A stretch of DNA of 64,000 nt, from positions 310,001 through 374,000 of the forward strand of contig NZ_PYSV01000001.1 in the NCBI RefSeq assembly GCF_003028415.1, given 5' to 3'. Positions 22,618 to 32,319 of the stretch are shown here, piece by piece (within the stretch, counting starts at the first letter, position 1; each line of letters opens with the position of its first letter). The DNA is from Deinococcus arcticus (GTDB lineage: Bacteria; Deinococcota; Deinococci; Deinococcales; Deinococcaceae). The translations under genes and the position numbers were made by a program. The notes beneath the pieces are model-generated. The model was not told the origin of the DNA. It searched no databases and saw only the letters and a program-made list of their open reading frames with translations.

Positions 22618-23370
22618 ATGCAACTGATCCGCATGACGTGGCAGGGCCAGCCCTGCTGGGGCGAACTGGACGGCGGGCGCGTGCACCTGCGCGCCGGCAT
22701 GCTGGGCGAGCGCAGCGGCCAGACGGTGCCCTATGACCCGGCTGCGCTGCTGGCCCCCGCCGAACCCACCAAGATCGTGTGTGTGGGCCGCAACTACCTG
22801 GACCATATCCGTGAACTGGGCAACGACAGGGGCGGGCTGCCCACCGAGCCCGGCATTTTTCTGAAGGGCCCAAACGCCCTGGCTGAACCCGGCGGCGCCG
22901 TGCGCAGGCCGGACTGGACGCAGAGTTTTCACTTTGAGGGCGAACTGGCGGCGGTGATCGGCGTGCGCGCCAGCGGCCTGTCCGAGGCCAGCGCCCTGGC
23001 TGTGGTGGCCGGCTACACCTGCGCCCTGGACCTGACGGCCCGCGACCTGCAAAAGGCCGACCTGCAGTGGTTCCGTGCCAAGGCGGCCGACCGCTTCTGT
23101 CCGCTGGGGCCGCATCTGGTCACCGGACTGGACCCTGCCGACCTGCGCGTGCAGACCCGGGTGAACGGCGAGGTGCGCCAGGACAGCCGCACCCGCCACA
23201 TGATCTTTGGCCTGCCGCAGATTCTGGCGTATGTCACGCGCTACGTCACGCTGGAACCCGGCGACGTGGTGCTGACCGGCACTCCCGAGGGCGTGGGCCC
23301 GCTGCACAGCGGCGACGTGGTGGAGGTTGAAGTTGAGGGCGTGGGCGTGCTGCGCACCCCGATTGTCTGA
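22618..23370 (+). CDS. Fumarylacetoacetate hydrolase-family protein
   Basis: The 250-residue protein shows the FAH fold: [16 protein letters not shown], the metal-site block [12 protein letters not shown] with its Glu residues, [14 protein letters not shown] with the Asp, and [12 protein letters not shown]. Family members act on acylpyruvates, oxaloacetate or related 2-oxo acids. A TATCCT box (22606-22611) ends exactly 6 nt before the ATG, a textbook leaderless start. It follows the CRP gene by 37 nt but has its own promoter. Confidence 0.92.
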   Translation: MQLIRMTWQGQPCWGELDGGRVHLRAGMLGERSGQTVPYDPAALLAPAEPTKIVCVGRNYLDHIRELGNDRGGLPTEPGIFLKGPNALAEPGGAVRRPDWTQSFHFEGELAAVIGVRASGLSEASALAVVAGYTCALDLTARDLQKADLQWFRAKAADRFCPLGPHLVTGLDPADLRVQTRVNGEVRQDSRTRHMIFGLPQILAYVTRYVTLEPGDVVLTGTPEGVGPLHSGDVVEVEVEGVGVLRTPIV

Positions 23371-23412
23371 CGGGCCGCCCCACATGAAGGTTTGCTCTAT
23401 GCTGAGCTGGAC

Positions 23413-24345
23413 GTGACCCCAGAGGACCACCCAGTTTTTCCGCTGCCCCCCCTGGCTGTGGTGCTCAATCCCCGCGCCGGGCGTGGCCTGGCCGCCCGCG
23501 AATGGCCGCGCCTGCAGCGCGAACTGCAGGCGCGTGGCCTAGAGCACACCCTGATTCAGGAAGAATCCGGCGAGGCGGCGCTGGCCCGCGTGCAGGCCCT
23601 GCCCCCGGACGTCGCGGTGATGGCCGTGGGCGGCGACGGCACCGTGGGCGCCCTGCTGGGGGCGGTGGTGGGCACTGGCCGCCCCCTGGCCATCGTGCCG
23701 CTGGGCACCGGCAATGATTTTGCCGGCCTGCTGGGCCTGAAGCCCGGCGCCTTCGGTGAGGCCCTGGACCGCCTGAACTACCAGCCGCGCGCCCTGGACG
23801 CCCTGGAACTGGACATTGTGGCTGGGGACGAGGCCGGGCGCCGCTTCGTGCTGCTCAACGGCCTGGGCATGGGCTTTGACTCTGATGTGACGGCCAACAT
23901 GGACCGCGCGCCCGCGCGCCTGCGCGGCTTTGCCCGCTACGCCTACTCGGCGCTCAGTACCCTGCGCGCCCTGCAGCTGGCCGAGGTGGCCATCGTGGCC
24001 GACGGGCAGCCGCTGTACGCGGGCCCCAGCGCCATCGTGGCCGTCATGAACGGCGTGCGGTACGGCGGCGGCTTTCGCATCAGCCCGCAGTCGGATGTGC
24101 GTGACGGCCAGCTGAACGTGGTGGCAGGCGGCGCCATGACCCGCCGGCAGCTGGCGGGCCTCATGGCCCGGGTGCTGCGCGGCGCGCACCTCTCGCATCC
24201 CCTGGCCCACCATGTGGCCGCCCGTGAAGTGCAGGTACGCTGGGCCACCCCCGTGCGCATTCACCTGGACGGTGACCTGCACGGCCGCGTCAGCGAGATC
24301 CGGGTGCGCGTGTTGCCGGGCGCGGCGCGGCTGCTCAATGCGTAG
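23413..24345 (+). CDS. Diacylglycerol kinase-family lipid kinase
   Basis: The 310-residue protein phosphorylates a lipid, probably diacylglycerol or a related sphingoid or prenol substrate, in phospholipid recycling. The N-terminal catalytic domain has [10 protein letters not shown], the nucleotide-binding AVGGDGTVG and [13 protein letters not shown]; the C-terminal beta-rich domain has the LDGD motif in IHLDGDLHG. The GTG at 23413 follows TATGCT (23398-23403) by 9 nt; an upstream TTG at 23392 lies before this box and is unlikely. Confidence 0.92.
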   Translation: MTPEDHPVFPLPPLAVVLNPRAGRGLAAREWPRLQRELQARGLEHTLIQEESGEAALARVQALPPDVAVMAVGGDGTVGALLGAVVGTGRPLAIVPLGTGNDFAGLLGLKPGAFGEALDRLNYQPRALDALELDIVAGDEAGRRFVLLNGLGMGFDSDVTANMDRAPARLRGFARYAYSALSTLRALQLAEVAIVADGQPLYAGPSAIVAVMNGVRYGGGFRISPQSDVRDGQLNVVAGGAMTRRQLAGLMARVLRGAHLSHPLAHHVAAREVQVRWATPVRIHLDGDLHGRVSEIRVRVLPGAARLLNA

Positions 24346-24510
24346 GGGGTGTGGGGCGGTGGGGTGTAGGGAAGGGCACAGGGCTGTGCGCGCGGCGCAG
24401 CTTTCCAAGTGCATTTTTTCAGGTGCACTCAGGGCGAGCGACTGAACAGCTAAGGGAGGGTGGGCTGCGGAAGTTTCCTCCCACAACCCACCCCCTCCAC
24501 CCCACGACCC

Positions 24511-25206
24511 TTATTTCAGCTTTGCCAGCGTGGCGCGGGCCGCGTCCTCGTTGCGCTTCTCCCAGAAGGTGTCGGCGTTCATGGCCAGGGCGCGTTCCAG
24601 CTGGGCGGCGGCTTCGGCCTTTTTGCCCTGCAGCATCAGGGCGTTGGCGTACTCGATGCGGTGAACGGCCACGTTGGGCTCCAGCGCGATGGCCTTTTCA
24701 AAGTTGGGGATGATCTGGTTACGGTCGGCCCCGGTGGCGCGCGTGGCAATAAAGCCCTTGCTGATCAGGTTGGCGTGCCACAGGCCCAGGGCCACGTAGG
24801 CGCCGGCCAGTCTGGGGTTCAGGCGCACGGCGGTGTCCAGGTTCTTCTTCATCTCGCCGGCCAGCCCCAGGCTTTGCAGAATGCCGCTGAACTGCGCCAG
24901 ACGGCCCTGGGCGCGGGCCAGTTCAAAGTAGGCGTCGGCGTTGTTGCGGTCCTTGGCGATGGCCTGGCGGGCGTAGCCCTGGGCCTTTTCAAACAGCGCT
25001 TTTTTCTGGTTGTCGGGCACCAGACCGGCGCCGGCGGTGGTGGCCTCGGCGGCCAGGGCAAAGCCGTCGGCGGTGTTCAGGGCGGCGGCCGCCGTGGCGG
25101 CTTCCTGCCACTTGCCCTGGTCAAACAGGGTCTTGGCGGTCTGCTGGCTCTGGGCGGCGGCGGTCACAGACAGGGCAAGGGCAAACGACACAATAAGGCT
25201 ACGCAT
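24511..25206 (-). CDS. Secreted TPR protein
   Basis: The 231-residue protein has a signal peptide (MRSLIVSFALALSVTAAAQ) and then four or more TPR-like helical hairpins, e.g. DAYFELARAQGRLAQFSGIL, GAYVALGLWHANLI and ALMLQGKKAEAAAQLERAL. It is probably a periplasmic scaffold. A GGAGGAA ribosome-binding site precedes the ATG, and TATACT (25251-25256, minus) about 45 nt upstream is a likely -10 box, so this gene has a leader. It converges with the lipid kinase across 165 bp that hold only a short AGTGCA/TGCACT inverted repeat. Confidence 0.88.
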   Translation of the reverse strand: MRSLIVSFALALSVTAAAQSQQTAKTLFDQGKWQEAATAAAALNTADGFALAAEATTAGAGLVPDNQKKALFEKAQGYARQAIAKDRNNADAYFELARAQGRLAQFSGILQSLGLAGEMKKNLDTAVRLNPRLAGAYVALGLWHANLISKGFIATRATGADRNQIIPNFEKAIALEPNVAVHRIEYANALMLQGKKAEAAAQLERALAMNADTFWEKRNEDAARATLAKLK

Positions 25207-25315
25207 AGGTTCCTCCTGGGGGAATCGAGACTGGGTTGAAAGCTGGGCAGAGTATACACAGTTGCTCTGGCAGAAAGCTGACGGCCCCGTCAGGAACGGT
25301 GGGCGAAGGGCTTTC

Positions 25316-25344
25316 TTGAACCCGGTTCATGGGCGGGGTAGGCT
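25316..25344 (+). promoter_or_regulatory. Promoter of the large P-loop/TPR gene
   Basis: TTGAAC (25316-25321) and TAGGCT (25339-25344) are separated by 17 nt. The -10 box ends 9 nt before the GTG start at 25354, so transcription probably begins at or next to the start codon. Confidence 0.7.
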
Positions 25345-25353
25345 GAGCGCCGC

Positions 25354-28206
25354 GTGGATTACCGAGCGGTGCTGGCCCAGTTGCGCGCCCATCTGCCGCC
25401 GCCTTCTGGCGGGCAGGCGCGCGGCAGCCTGCGCTGGCTCGAAGCCCAGATGCGCGCGCGCGGCGCCAACCCCAGCAGCGTGCGCAACATCGTGTACCGG
25501 GGCGTGGGCACCCCCGCCGACAAGGCCGCCCTGCGCGCAGTGCTGCAGGCGCTGGCCCAGGAGGTGGGCTGCGCGCTGCCCCAGGCCGCGCCCGCCCGCC
25601 CCGACTTGCCCCCGGAACTGGACCTGCTGGGCCGCAGCAAGATTCGCGCCTACCGCCAGTTCGTGGCCGGGGTGCGTGCGGGCCGCTCGCCGCGCCTGAT
25701 CGTGGCCGGGCGCCCCGGCGCGGGCAAGACGGTGCTGCTGACCCAGGTGGCCCGCACCCTGCGTGACCAGGGCGTGCCCGTCACAGAGCTGTTTCTCTCG
25801 GGTGACCTGGGCGGCGTGCTGCCGCTGGATATGCCGCCGGGCGCCTCATACGCCGCGCAGGCGCAGGCGCAGCAGGACGCCGCACGCCGGGCCCTGCCCC
25901 CGCGTGGCGCGGTGCTGGTGCGGGTGGGGCAGGCGCTGCACTGGCAGGGGGCCCCGCCCCGGGACCGCAGCGGCGAGGCCCTGGGTGGAGCAGTCTGGGC
26001 GGTGCAGTGCCTGCTGGCACCAGCGCCTGCCGGGCTGGCGGTGCTGCTGGCCCTGGACGGCGACTGTCCCCCGGACAGCGGCGCCGAGTGCATTGAGCTG
26101 CGCCCGCCCACCCCCGCCGAGGCCCGAGCGTACCTGATGGCCCACCTGAACGTGTCGCGCACAGAAGCCCAGCGCCTTGTGCAGGAGGGGGGCCGCAGCC
26201 CCGAGCGCCTGACCCTGCTGGCCCGGCTGGCCCGGGAAGGGGCCGGGCCCGCCGAACTGCTGGCCGACCCGGACACCCGCCCCCTGACCGAGGCCACCGC
26301 CGCCCTGAGCGCCGCCCTGCCGGACCCGGCCGCGCCCTGGCCAGCGGCCCTGCTGGCGGCGGCCCTGTGCCGGGACCCGGCGACGCTGCCCCCCCACGCC
26401 CGGCTGCTGCTGGTGCCCACCGGGGACGGCTTCCAGCCCAGTGCGGCCCTGCGCGGCGCGTGGGCCAGTGTGGCGCCCCCGGCCCTGGTGGCCCCCCTGC
26501 GCGCCCTGGCGCAGACCGGGGACCCGGCCCTGGCCCCGGCGCGGCTGGCGGCCTGGGCCGCGCTGCGCGACCTGGGTGCCCTGGCGGCCCACTTGCAGGC
26601 CCACCCGGACGACGCCCGGCACCTGCCGCCCCTGTGGCCCGCGCTGCGCGCTGCCCCGGGCGGCGAACACCGCGACCTGCTGGCGCGGGCGGTGGTGGCG
26701 CACCATGCGGGCCGGGGCGAATACGGCGCCGTGACCCTGCGGGACGCCCTGTTCACCCTGCTGGAGTCCCCCCGGGGCGCGGTGCGCGCCTGGGCCCGGG
26801 TGAAACTGGCCGAAAGCAGCCTGGAACACGGCAGCATGGACGCCGCACAGGTTCAACTGGCCCACCCGGACGTGACCGGCATGGCGGGCCCCGATCCCTG
26901 GGTGAGCGCGGCCCAGGCCGACGCCCTGCTGGTGCAGGCGGCCCTGGCCCGCTGGCGCGGCGACCTGACGGCGGCCACCCAGGCGGCGGCCGACCCCCGC
27001 GCCGCGCAGGGGGGAGCGCGCGCGTGGCTGTGGCGCGGCCTGATTGCCAAGGACGCCGGGCAGTGGGCCCAGGCGCTGGCCGCGCTGCAGGCCGTTCCGG
27101 CGGGCAGTCCGCTGCTCTCGGCGCGCGCGCGCTACCAGGAAGGCGACCTGCTGCTGCGTCTGGGGCAGCCGGCTGCCGCCCTGGGGGCCCTGCAGGACGC
27201 AGCCGCCCGCCTCGCGCAGGCCGGCAGCGCCCCCGAGGAACAGGCGCGGGTGCTGGCGCGCACCGCCACCGCCCTGCGCCGCCTGGGCCACCCGGGGCCG
27301 GGGCTGCGCGAACTGCGCCGCGCCCTGACCCTGGTGCCGCCCGATCCCCGGCGCCACGCCGACGGCGTGCCCCGCGCCCGGTTGCTCTCCGAGGGCGTGC
27401 CGCTGCTGCTGGCCCTGGGGCGCCCCGACGAGGCCCTGTCGTGGGCGGCCGGGGCCCTGGCGCTGCTGGCGCGCCCCGAGGCCCGGCCCGCCGAGGCCGC
27501 CTACCGCGCCCGGCGCACCCGTTACCGCGCCGCGCTGGCTTACCTGTCGCGCGGGCTGGGCCGCCCCTACCTGCAGCCGCTGGCCGGGCCCACGCGCGAC
27601 CACCCGGATCTGGCGCACGCCCGCGCCCTGCTCGATACCCTGCTGGCCCAGGCGGGGGCGGGCGCCGACCGCGATCACCTGCTGGCGCTGGACCTGCGCC
27701 TGAGCCGCGCCCTGGCCGAACCCGACGCGGCGCGCGCCCTGGCGCTGACCGGCGAGGCCCTGGCCCTGGCTGCCCACCCCTATGAACAGGCCCAGGCGCT
27801 GGCCCTGCGTGCCGAGGCCGCCCTGCGCGCGGCCCAGCCCGGCGCCGCCCTGGCTGACCTGAACCGCGCCCACGCTCTGCTGCGCCGGGTGGGGGACGGG
27901 TCAGCCCCCGCCGACCCTGGCCTGCACGCCCAGCTGCTGGCCCTGGAAGCGCGGGCCAGTGTGCAGGACGGCCCGGCCCTGCTGCCCTGGCTGCGCGCCG
28001 CCCTGGCTGACCCGGCGCTGGCTCCCTTTCGTGCGGGCGTGTGGCGCGAGGCGGGCGCCGCCCTGCTGGCCGTGCCCGTCGGCGCCCGGTGGCTGGCCGA
28101 CTGGGGGGTCAACACCCAGGGCGTCCTGGCCCTGCCCGACGCCCTGGTGGTGCACGAGCAGGCCCTGGCGCCAGTTGACGACGCAGGGCCTGAAGTCTTG
28201 GCTTGA
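25354..28206 (+). CDS. Large P-loop NTPase with TPR-like C-terminus (STAND-like)
   Basis: The 950-residue protein has an N-terminal helical segment (about 20-75, LRWLEAQMRARGANPSSVRN) that may be DNA-binding. A P-loop domain follows with Walker A GRPGAGKT at 119-126 and a probable Walker B in VLLALDGDC. The remaining roughly 550 residues are Ala/Leu-rich helical repeats of about 34-40 residues that look like TPRs (RARYQEGDLLLRLGQPAAAL, EQAQALALRAEAALRAAQPG). This layout recalls STAND regulators, where the repeats sense a ligand and the NTPase switches state. No effector domain is recognisable. It is followed by a repeat-B terminator-like hairpin. Confidence 0.85.
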   Translation: MDYRAVLAQLRAHLPPPSGGQARGSLRWLEAQMRARGANPSSVRNIVYRGVGTPADKAALRAVLQALAQEVGCALPQAAPARPDLPPELDLLGRSKIRAYRQFVAGVRAGRSPRLIVAGRPGAGKTVLLTQVARTLRDQGVPVTELFLSGDLGGVLPLDMPPGASYAAQAQAQQDAARRALPPRGAVLVRVGQALHWQGAPPRDRSGEALGGAVWAVQCLLAPAPAGLAVLLALDGDCPPDSGAECIELRPPTPAEARAYLMAHLNVSRTEAQRLVQEGGRSPERLTLLARLAREGAGPAELLADPDTRPLTEATAALSAALPDPAAPWPAALLAAALCRDPATLPPHARLLLVPTGDGFQPSAALRGAWASVAPPALVAPLRALAQTGDPALAPARLAAWAALRDLGALAAHLQAHPDDARHLPPLWPALRAAPGGEHRDLLARAVVAHHAGRGEYGAVTLRDALFTLLESPRGAVRAWARVKLAESSLEHGSMDAAQVQLAHPDVTGMAGPDPWVSAAQADALLVQAALARWRGDLTAATQAAADPRAAQGGARAWLWRGLIAKDAGQWAQALAALQAVPAGSPLLSARARYQEGDLLLRLGQPAAALGALQDAAARLAQAGSAPEEQARVLARTATALRRLGHPGPGLRELRRALTLVPPDPRRHADGVPRARLLSEGVPLLLALGRPDEALSWAAGALALLARPEARPAEAAYRARRTRYRAALAYLSRGLGRPYLQPLAGPTRDHPDLAHARALLDTLLAQAGAGADRDHLLALDLRLSRALAEPDAARALALTGEALALAAHPYEQAQALALRAEAALRAAQPGAALADLNRAHALLRRVGDGSAPADPGLHAQLLALEARASVQDGPALLPWLRAALADPALAPFRAGVWREAGAALLAVPVGARWLADWGVNTQGVLALPDALVVHEQALAPVDDAGPEVLA

Positions 28207-28278
28207 AGACCTGGACCCAAGCCGCCGCCCACCCCAGGAGCGCGGCGAGGTGCAGGAGGCTGAGACGAACCCGGAGAG

Positions 28279-28408
28279 CTAAGGACGTTGCACCTCACGT
28301 TACGACTCTTCAGGAAAGCACCGCAAAGTCTCCACTCCCGGTGCAACGTCCTTTTTTCGATACTCGCTCCGCTCGGTTGATCTAAAGATCAACAGCGAGC
28401 TACTTCAG
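28279..28408 (+). repeat. Dispersed repeat B, copy 1 (terminator-like)
   Basis: It starts CTAAGGACGTTGCACC, whose last 14 nt pair perfectly with GGTGCAACGTCCTT around 28339-28352, followed by a T-run; this outer stem looks like an intrinsic terminator for the P-loop/TPR gene. Inside is an imperfect GACTCTTC/GCAAAGTC hairpin, and later TTGATC/GATCAA. It shares sequence with copies at 40131, 60597 and 60833. Confidence 0.85.
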
Positions 28409-28501
28409 TCCCTCGCTGCCAAGCCCCCGATCAACCAAGCGGGCTGGGACAGCGGCGCCGCAGAGCGAGAAGCGAACACAGTGCCTCGCACCGGGAATGG
28501 A
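28404..28501 (-). repeat. Repeat B, inverted truncated copy, with a shared flanking segment
   Basis: This is the 3' half of a B element in reverse (CTCGCTGCCAAGCCCCC, GATCAACC, GGCGCCGCAG), placed tail-to-tail with copy 1. About 40 bases further on (28521-28560) a segment with CCGTTGGCCTGGGGGA recurs near 43715, so more than the core element is duplicated. The rest of the 523-base gap up to 28730 holds no gene I can support. Confidence 0.7.
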
Positions 28502-28729
28502 AACGTTTCTGCGCCCTTCTGAACCGTTGGCCTGGGGGAGGGGCGAGGCACTTACTTCGCAGCGCGAGCAGGACAAACCCGTCCCTCCGGGCGCGGCGCC
28601 CACACATCGGAACAGAGCCGGTGGGTCGGCGGAACAGGCGGCAGTCTGTATAAGATGAAGGTTTGCCCGCGGCTGGCCCCGCCCCGCTGCCGCGGCCGGT
28701 CCCGGGCGAAAGCCGGTATGCTACGGCGC

Positions 28730-29125
28730 GTGAGCACCAGTGAACCACAGCCCGTGGGCCGCGCCGCCGTGCGCCTGCTGCAGGGCTACGTGTGGCATCC
28801 CCAGGAGGCCGAGATTGATCTGGAGCAGTTTCTGCCCCACGAGCTCGACCTGCCCGCCCCCACGGGCGAAGGGGAGGGTGAACAGGAAGCGGCGCATGTG
28901 CTGTGGGACGCGGTGACCCCGCCCTTCGCCTTTTTCGAGAACGGCGAGCCCACGGCCTCGCAGGCGTTTTACCAGTTCACGGTGCTGCGCGTGTACGACA
29001 CCCGCCCCAGCAACGACGCCCTGCACGCCGACGCCAGCGCCGCCAGCGAGCAACTGAACCCCCTGCTGGACGTGACCCCCGAGGGCGTGGGCTGGCAGCT
29101 GTGGGAGGACCTGCGCGACCTATGA
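28730..29125 (+). CDS. Hypothetical acidic protein, first gene of a three-gene overlapping operon
   Basis: The 131-residue acidic protein has no signal peptide or membrane segment and no motif I recognise. The GTG at 28730 follows TATGCT (28717-28722) by 7 nt, indicating a leaderless start; a longer frame upstream lacks that signal. Its stop overlaps the next gene's ATG as ATGA. Confidence 0.7.
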   Translation: MSTSEPQPVGRAAVRLLQGYVWHPQEAEIDLEQFLPHELDLPAPTGEGEGEQEAAHVLWDAVTPPFAFFENGEPTASQAFYQFTVLRVYDTRPSNDALHADASAASEQLNPLLDVTPEGVGWQLWEDLRDL

Positions 29126-29316
29126 TCGCCTGGCTTGACCTGCTTGTGGAGGGTGACCCCCACCCCCGGCGCTTTGACAGCCCCGAAACCGCTCTGGCCT
29201 ACCTGCTGCGGGTGGAGCGCCTGTCTGAAGACGCGGCCCAGCATCTGCTGGACCACGGCGAGGTGGCCCCGCCCCTGGCCCGGCGCGAGTACCGCCTGCA
29301 GCCCCTGGCCCTATGA
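29122..29316 (+). CDS. Small hypothetical protein, coupled
   Basis: This 64-residue frame is bounded by ATGA overlaps on both sides, strong evidence of real translation. The sequence (LVEGDPHPRRFDSPETALAYLL ... LSEDAAQHLLDHGEV) looks like a compact alpha-beta fold. Function unknown. Confidence 0.65.
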   Translation: MIAWLDLLVEGDPHPRRFDSPETALAYLLRVERLSEDAAQHLLDHGEVAPPLARREYRLQPLAL

Positions 29317-29918
29317 GCAGCCTCACCCCGGACCCCGACGCCCAGACTGGCCCGGTGGTGGCGCTGCCGGTGTACCACGGTGTCAGCGAGCTGGAACTGG
29401 GGGTAATGGTTACGGTGCTGCGGTTGTGCGGCGGCGACCGGGTGGCCGTGACGGTCAACCGCTCGCGCATCAGTGTGATTACGGCGGGCGGACTGGTGAC
29501 CACCCCGCACGTGCTGTACGCCGCGCTGCCCGAGCCCGGAGCGCTGCTACTGCCCGGCGGCCCCGGCGCGGCCAGGGCGGCCCGTGACCCCCTGCTGCGC
29601 GCTTTTCTGGCGGCTCATCCGGGGCTGCCCACCGGCGCCAGCGGCAGCGGCCTGCTGCTGCTGGGCGAGGCCGGCACCCTGGACGGCCGCGTGGTGGGCG
29701 GCCCCGCCGATCTGGCCGATACCCTCTGGGGCTTTACCCCTGCCGACGTGCGCCCCGGTGAGGTTGTAACCGACGGCCCCCTGTGTTCGGCCCCTGCTGG
29801 CCTGGGCGCTCTGCACGCGGCGCTGCATGTGGCCGGAACGCTGTGGGGCCAGGAAGCTGCCCAGGAGGCCGCGCAGCGCATCGGGGCCGGGGCGATGCTG
29901 GCCCTTCAGGCCACCTGA
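29313..29918 (+). CDS. DJ-1/PfpI-family protein lacking the nucleophile cysteine
   Basis: The 201-residue protein follows the DJ-1/PfpI or AraC-N amidotransferase-like fold: VALPVYHGVSELELGVMVTVL, VITAGGLVTTPHVL, LLLPGGPGAA and GLLLLGEAGTLDGRVVGG. At the nucleophile elbow, where family members have a Cys before TG, this protein reads GASGSG, so Gly appears to replace Cys. It is thus probably non-catalytic, possibly binding or regulatory. It overlaps the small gene upstream and ends the operon before repeat A copy 3. Confidence 0.82.
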   Translation: MSSLTPDPDAQTGPVVALPVYHGVSELELGVMVTVLRLCGGDRVAVTVNRSRISVITAGGLVTTPHVLYAALPEPGALLLPGGPGAARAARDPLLRAFLAAHPGLPTGASGSGLLLLGEAGTLDGRVVGGPADLADTLWGFTPADVRPGEVVTDGPLCSAPAGLGALHAALHVAGTLWGQEAAQEAAQRIGAGAMLALQAT

Positions 29919-29957
29919 AGGCCAAGCCACCTCTCATGGCCTGGGGCCCACCACTCA

Positions 29958-30134
29958 GACGGACGGCCGTCCATGTCCAGAACATCCGGGAAGGAGGGGG
30001 ATGTTCCCTGCCTTCGGCTGGGGGCGGTCCAATGCCCGGACAGCCGTCTCCCTTCCTGCTCTGCGCCGCAGCGCTGCAGGTCCCTCCGGTCGGAAAAACT
30101 CCGTCATACATGACGGAGTTTTTCGGAACTCGGA

Positions 30135-30145
<11 letters not shown>
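29958..30145 (+). repeat. Dispersed repeat A, copy 3
   Basis: This copy has the best hairpin of the family: GAAAAACTCCGTCA and TGACGGAGTTTTTC (about 30093-30124), a perfect 14-bp stem with a TACA loop. Compared with copy 1, paired positions have changed together (TT/AA to CT/AG in the middle). It lies between convergent genes and overlaps the last codons of the PIG-L gene. Confidence 0.85.
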
Positions 30146-30956
<811 letters not shown>

Positions 30957-31199
30957 ACTGGGGCTCAGTGTAGAGTGGCCGCGCACGGGGCAGGGGGCGG
31001 CCACGGAAACGCGCCCGCCGGCCCTGCGCGTACCGGCCCCCTGCGCCCCTGGACAGCCTTGCTGAACCTGCTGCCCCAGCCGGGTCTGGACCCCGCAGCG
31101 CGGCGCACGCACGCCAACCCCGCGCGGCTGCGCCGGGTTTACCTCCACCTGGGCGCTGTGCCAAACGGCGCTGCGCGAACTCCTGCTGGCCGTGCTGGA

Positions 31200-31427
31200 T
31201 CAGCCCTCGCCGTCCGCCGCCAAGCGCCGCCCCCGCTCGTAAAAGTCCCAGCAGGCCGCCGGCCACGTGCGCAGAATCAGGCGGCGGTTCGTGGCGTCGG
31301 CGGCGTTCAGCGCCTCGCCCAGCGCGCGGTAAAAGCGGCTGCCCTGCGCCTGCATGGCCCGGGCGGTCCAGTAGACCGGGGCCTGCTCCAGTTCCTGTTG
31401 CTGCTGCGCCGTCAGTGGGCTGGTCAT
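31200..31427 (-). CDS. Small hypothetical protein, divergent from parA-like gene
   Basis: The 75-residue frame starts with ATG at 31427 and has a Gln-rich N-terminus, then an aromatic helical part (YWTARAMQAQGSRFYRALGEAL ... WDFYERGRRL). It is divergent from the ParA-like gene with 47 bp between. There is no known motif or clear promoter. Confidence 0.6.
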   Translation of the reverse strand: MTSPLTAQQQQELEQAPVYWTARAMQAQGSRFYRALGEALNAADATNRRLILRTWPAACWDFYERGRRLAADGEG

Positions 31428-31474
31428 CCGGCCATGATGCCCGGCGCACAGGCGCTCTGCTACGCTGGGGCGGC

Positions 31475-32080
31475 ATGAAGGTCGTGGCAATCACCTCAGA
31501 AAAGGGCGGCGTGGGCAAAAGCACCCTGGCCGTTCACCTCGCCGGCGCCGCGCACGCGGGCGGCCTGACGCCGCTGCTGGTGGACGAGGACGGCCGCGTG
31601 GGCAGCAGCCTGCGCTGGGCCCGGCGGGCAGGCGCCCTGCCCTTTGACGTGATCGGGGCCGACGAGGTGCGGCCCAAGAAACTGTCCCGCTACGACCTGC
31701 TGCTGCTGGACACCGAGGGCCGCCCCAAGCGCAAGGACCTGCGCCAGCTCTCGGAGCGCGCCGACCTGCTGCTGGTGCCCAGCGGCGTCAGTGCCCTGGA
31801 ACTGGACGCCACCCGTGAACTGCTGGACTTTCTGCACGTGGAAGGCGCGGCGCGTAAGACCCGCGTGGTCCTGACCCGGGTGCCGCCCGTGGGCCACGCC
31901 GCCGAGGACGCCCGCGAGGACCTGCGCGAGGCGGGCCTGACCGTGTGTAACACCCTGGTGCGCCAGTACGCCGCCTTTGGGCGCGCTGCCGAGGCCGGGG
32001 TGCTGGTACGCGACGTCCCCGGCGAGCGCTCGGCCAGCGCCTGGAGCGACATTCAGCGCCTGGCCCAGGAACTCTGGTAG
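31475..32080 (+). CDS. ParA-like ATPase (orphan)
   Basis: This 201-residue ATPase has the deviant Walker A EKGGVGKST near residue 9 and a Walker-B-like YDLLLLDTEG, fitting the short MinD/ParA class without an N-terminal DNA-binding domain. TACGCT (31461-31466) ends 8 nt before the ATG. No parB homologue is nearby; a small basic protein starts 7 nt after its stop and may be the partner. Chromosomal or plasmid origin cannot be judged. Confidence 0.88.
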   Translation: MKVVAITSEKGGVGKSTLAVHLAGAAHAGGLTPLLVDEDGRVGSSLRWARRAGALPFDVIGADEVRPKKLSRYDLLLLDTEGRPKRKDLRQLSERADLLLVPSGVSALELDATRELLDFLHVEGAARKTRVVLTRVPPVGHAAEDAREDLREAGLTVCNTLVRQYAAFGRAAEAGVLVRDVPGERSASAWSDIQRLAQELW

Positions 32081-32087
32081 CGCGCGC

Positions 32088-32318
32088 GTGGGCCGCTTTG
32101 ACTACCTGAAAGAGGGCCGGAAGGTCGGCAAGGCCCGCAAGGTCACCCCCGAGCCTGACCGGCGCCGCACCCAGGCGGCCGGCGAGCCGCTGGAACCTGT
32201 TTACGTGCGGCGCGAAACGGTGCGCGCCGTGTGGAAGCAGGTCAAGAAGGAGGGCGGCGAAAGTGTCAGCGAACTGGTCGAGGACCTGCTGCTGGCGTGG
32301 CTCCGGGCACACCGGTGA
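32088..32318 (+). CDS. Small basic protein, probable partner of the ParA-like ATPase
   Basis: The 76-residue frame from GTG at 32088 is strongly basic at the N-terminus (FDYLKEGRKVGKARKV). Its C-terminus, VYVRRETVRAVWKQVKKEGGESVSELVEDLLLAWL, reads like a strand followed by two helices, i.e. a ribbon-helix-helix DNA-binding fold. Such proteins often partner short ParAs. It starts 7 nt after parA and 1 nt before the next gene. Confidence 0.65.
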   Translation: MGRFDYLKEGRKVGKARKVTPEPDRRRTQAAGEPLEPVYVRRETVRAVWKQVKKEGGESVSELVEDLLLAWLRAHR

Positions 32319-32319
32319 C

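Noticed and set aside
25846..27873. Minus-strand frame of about 675 codons opposite the P-loop/TPR gene
   Set aside because: Gln/Gly/Arg-rich low-complexity product; the plus strand has the promoter and Walker A.
31030..31242. Plus-strand segment that reads like a protein end (LRRVYLHLGA, then in the next frame TALRELLLAVLDQPSPSAAK)
   Set aside because: It needs a frameshift, has no ATG or GTG start, and overlaps the small minus-strand gene; it may be a relic but is not supported.
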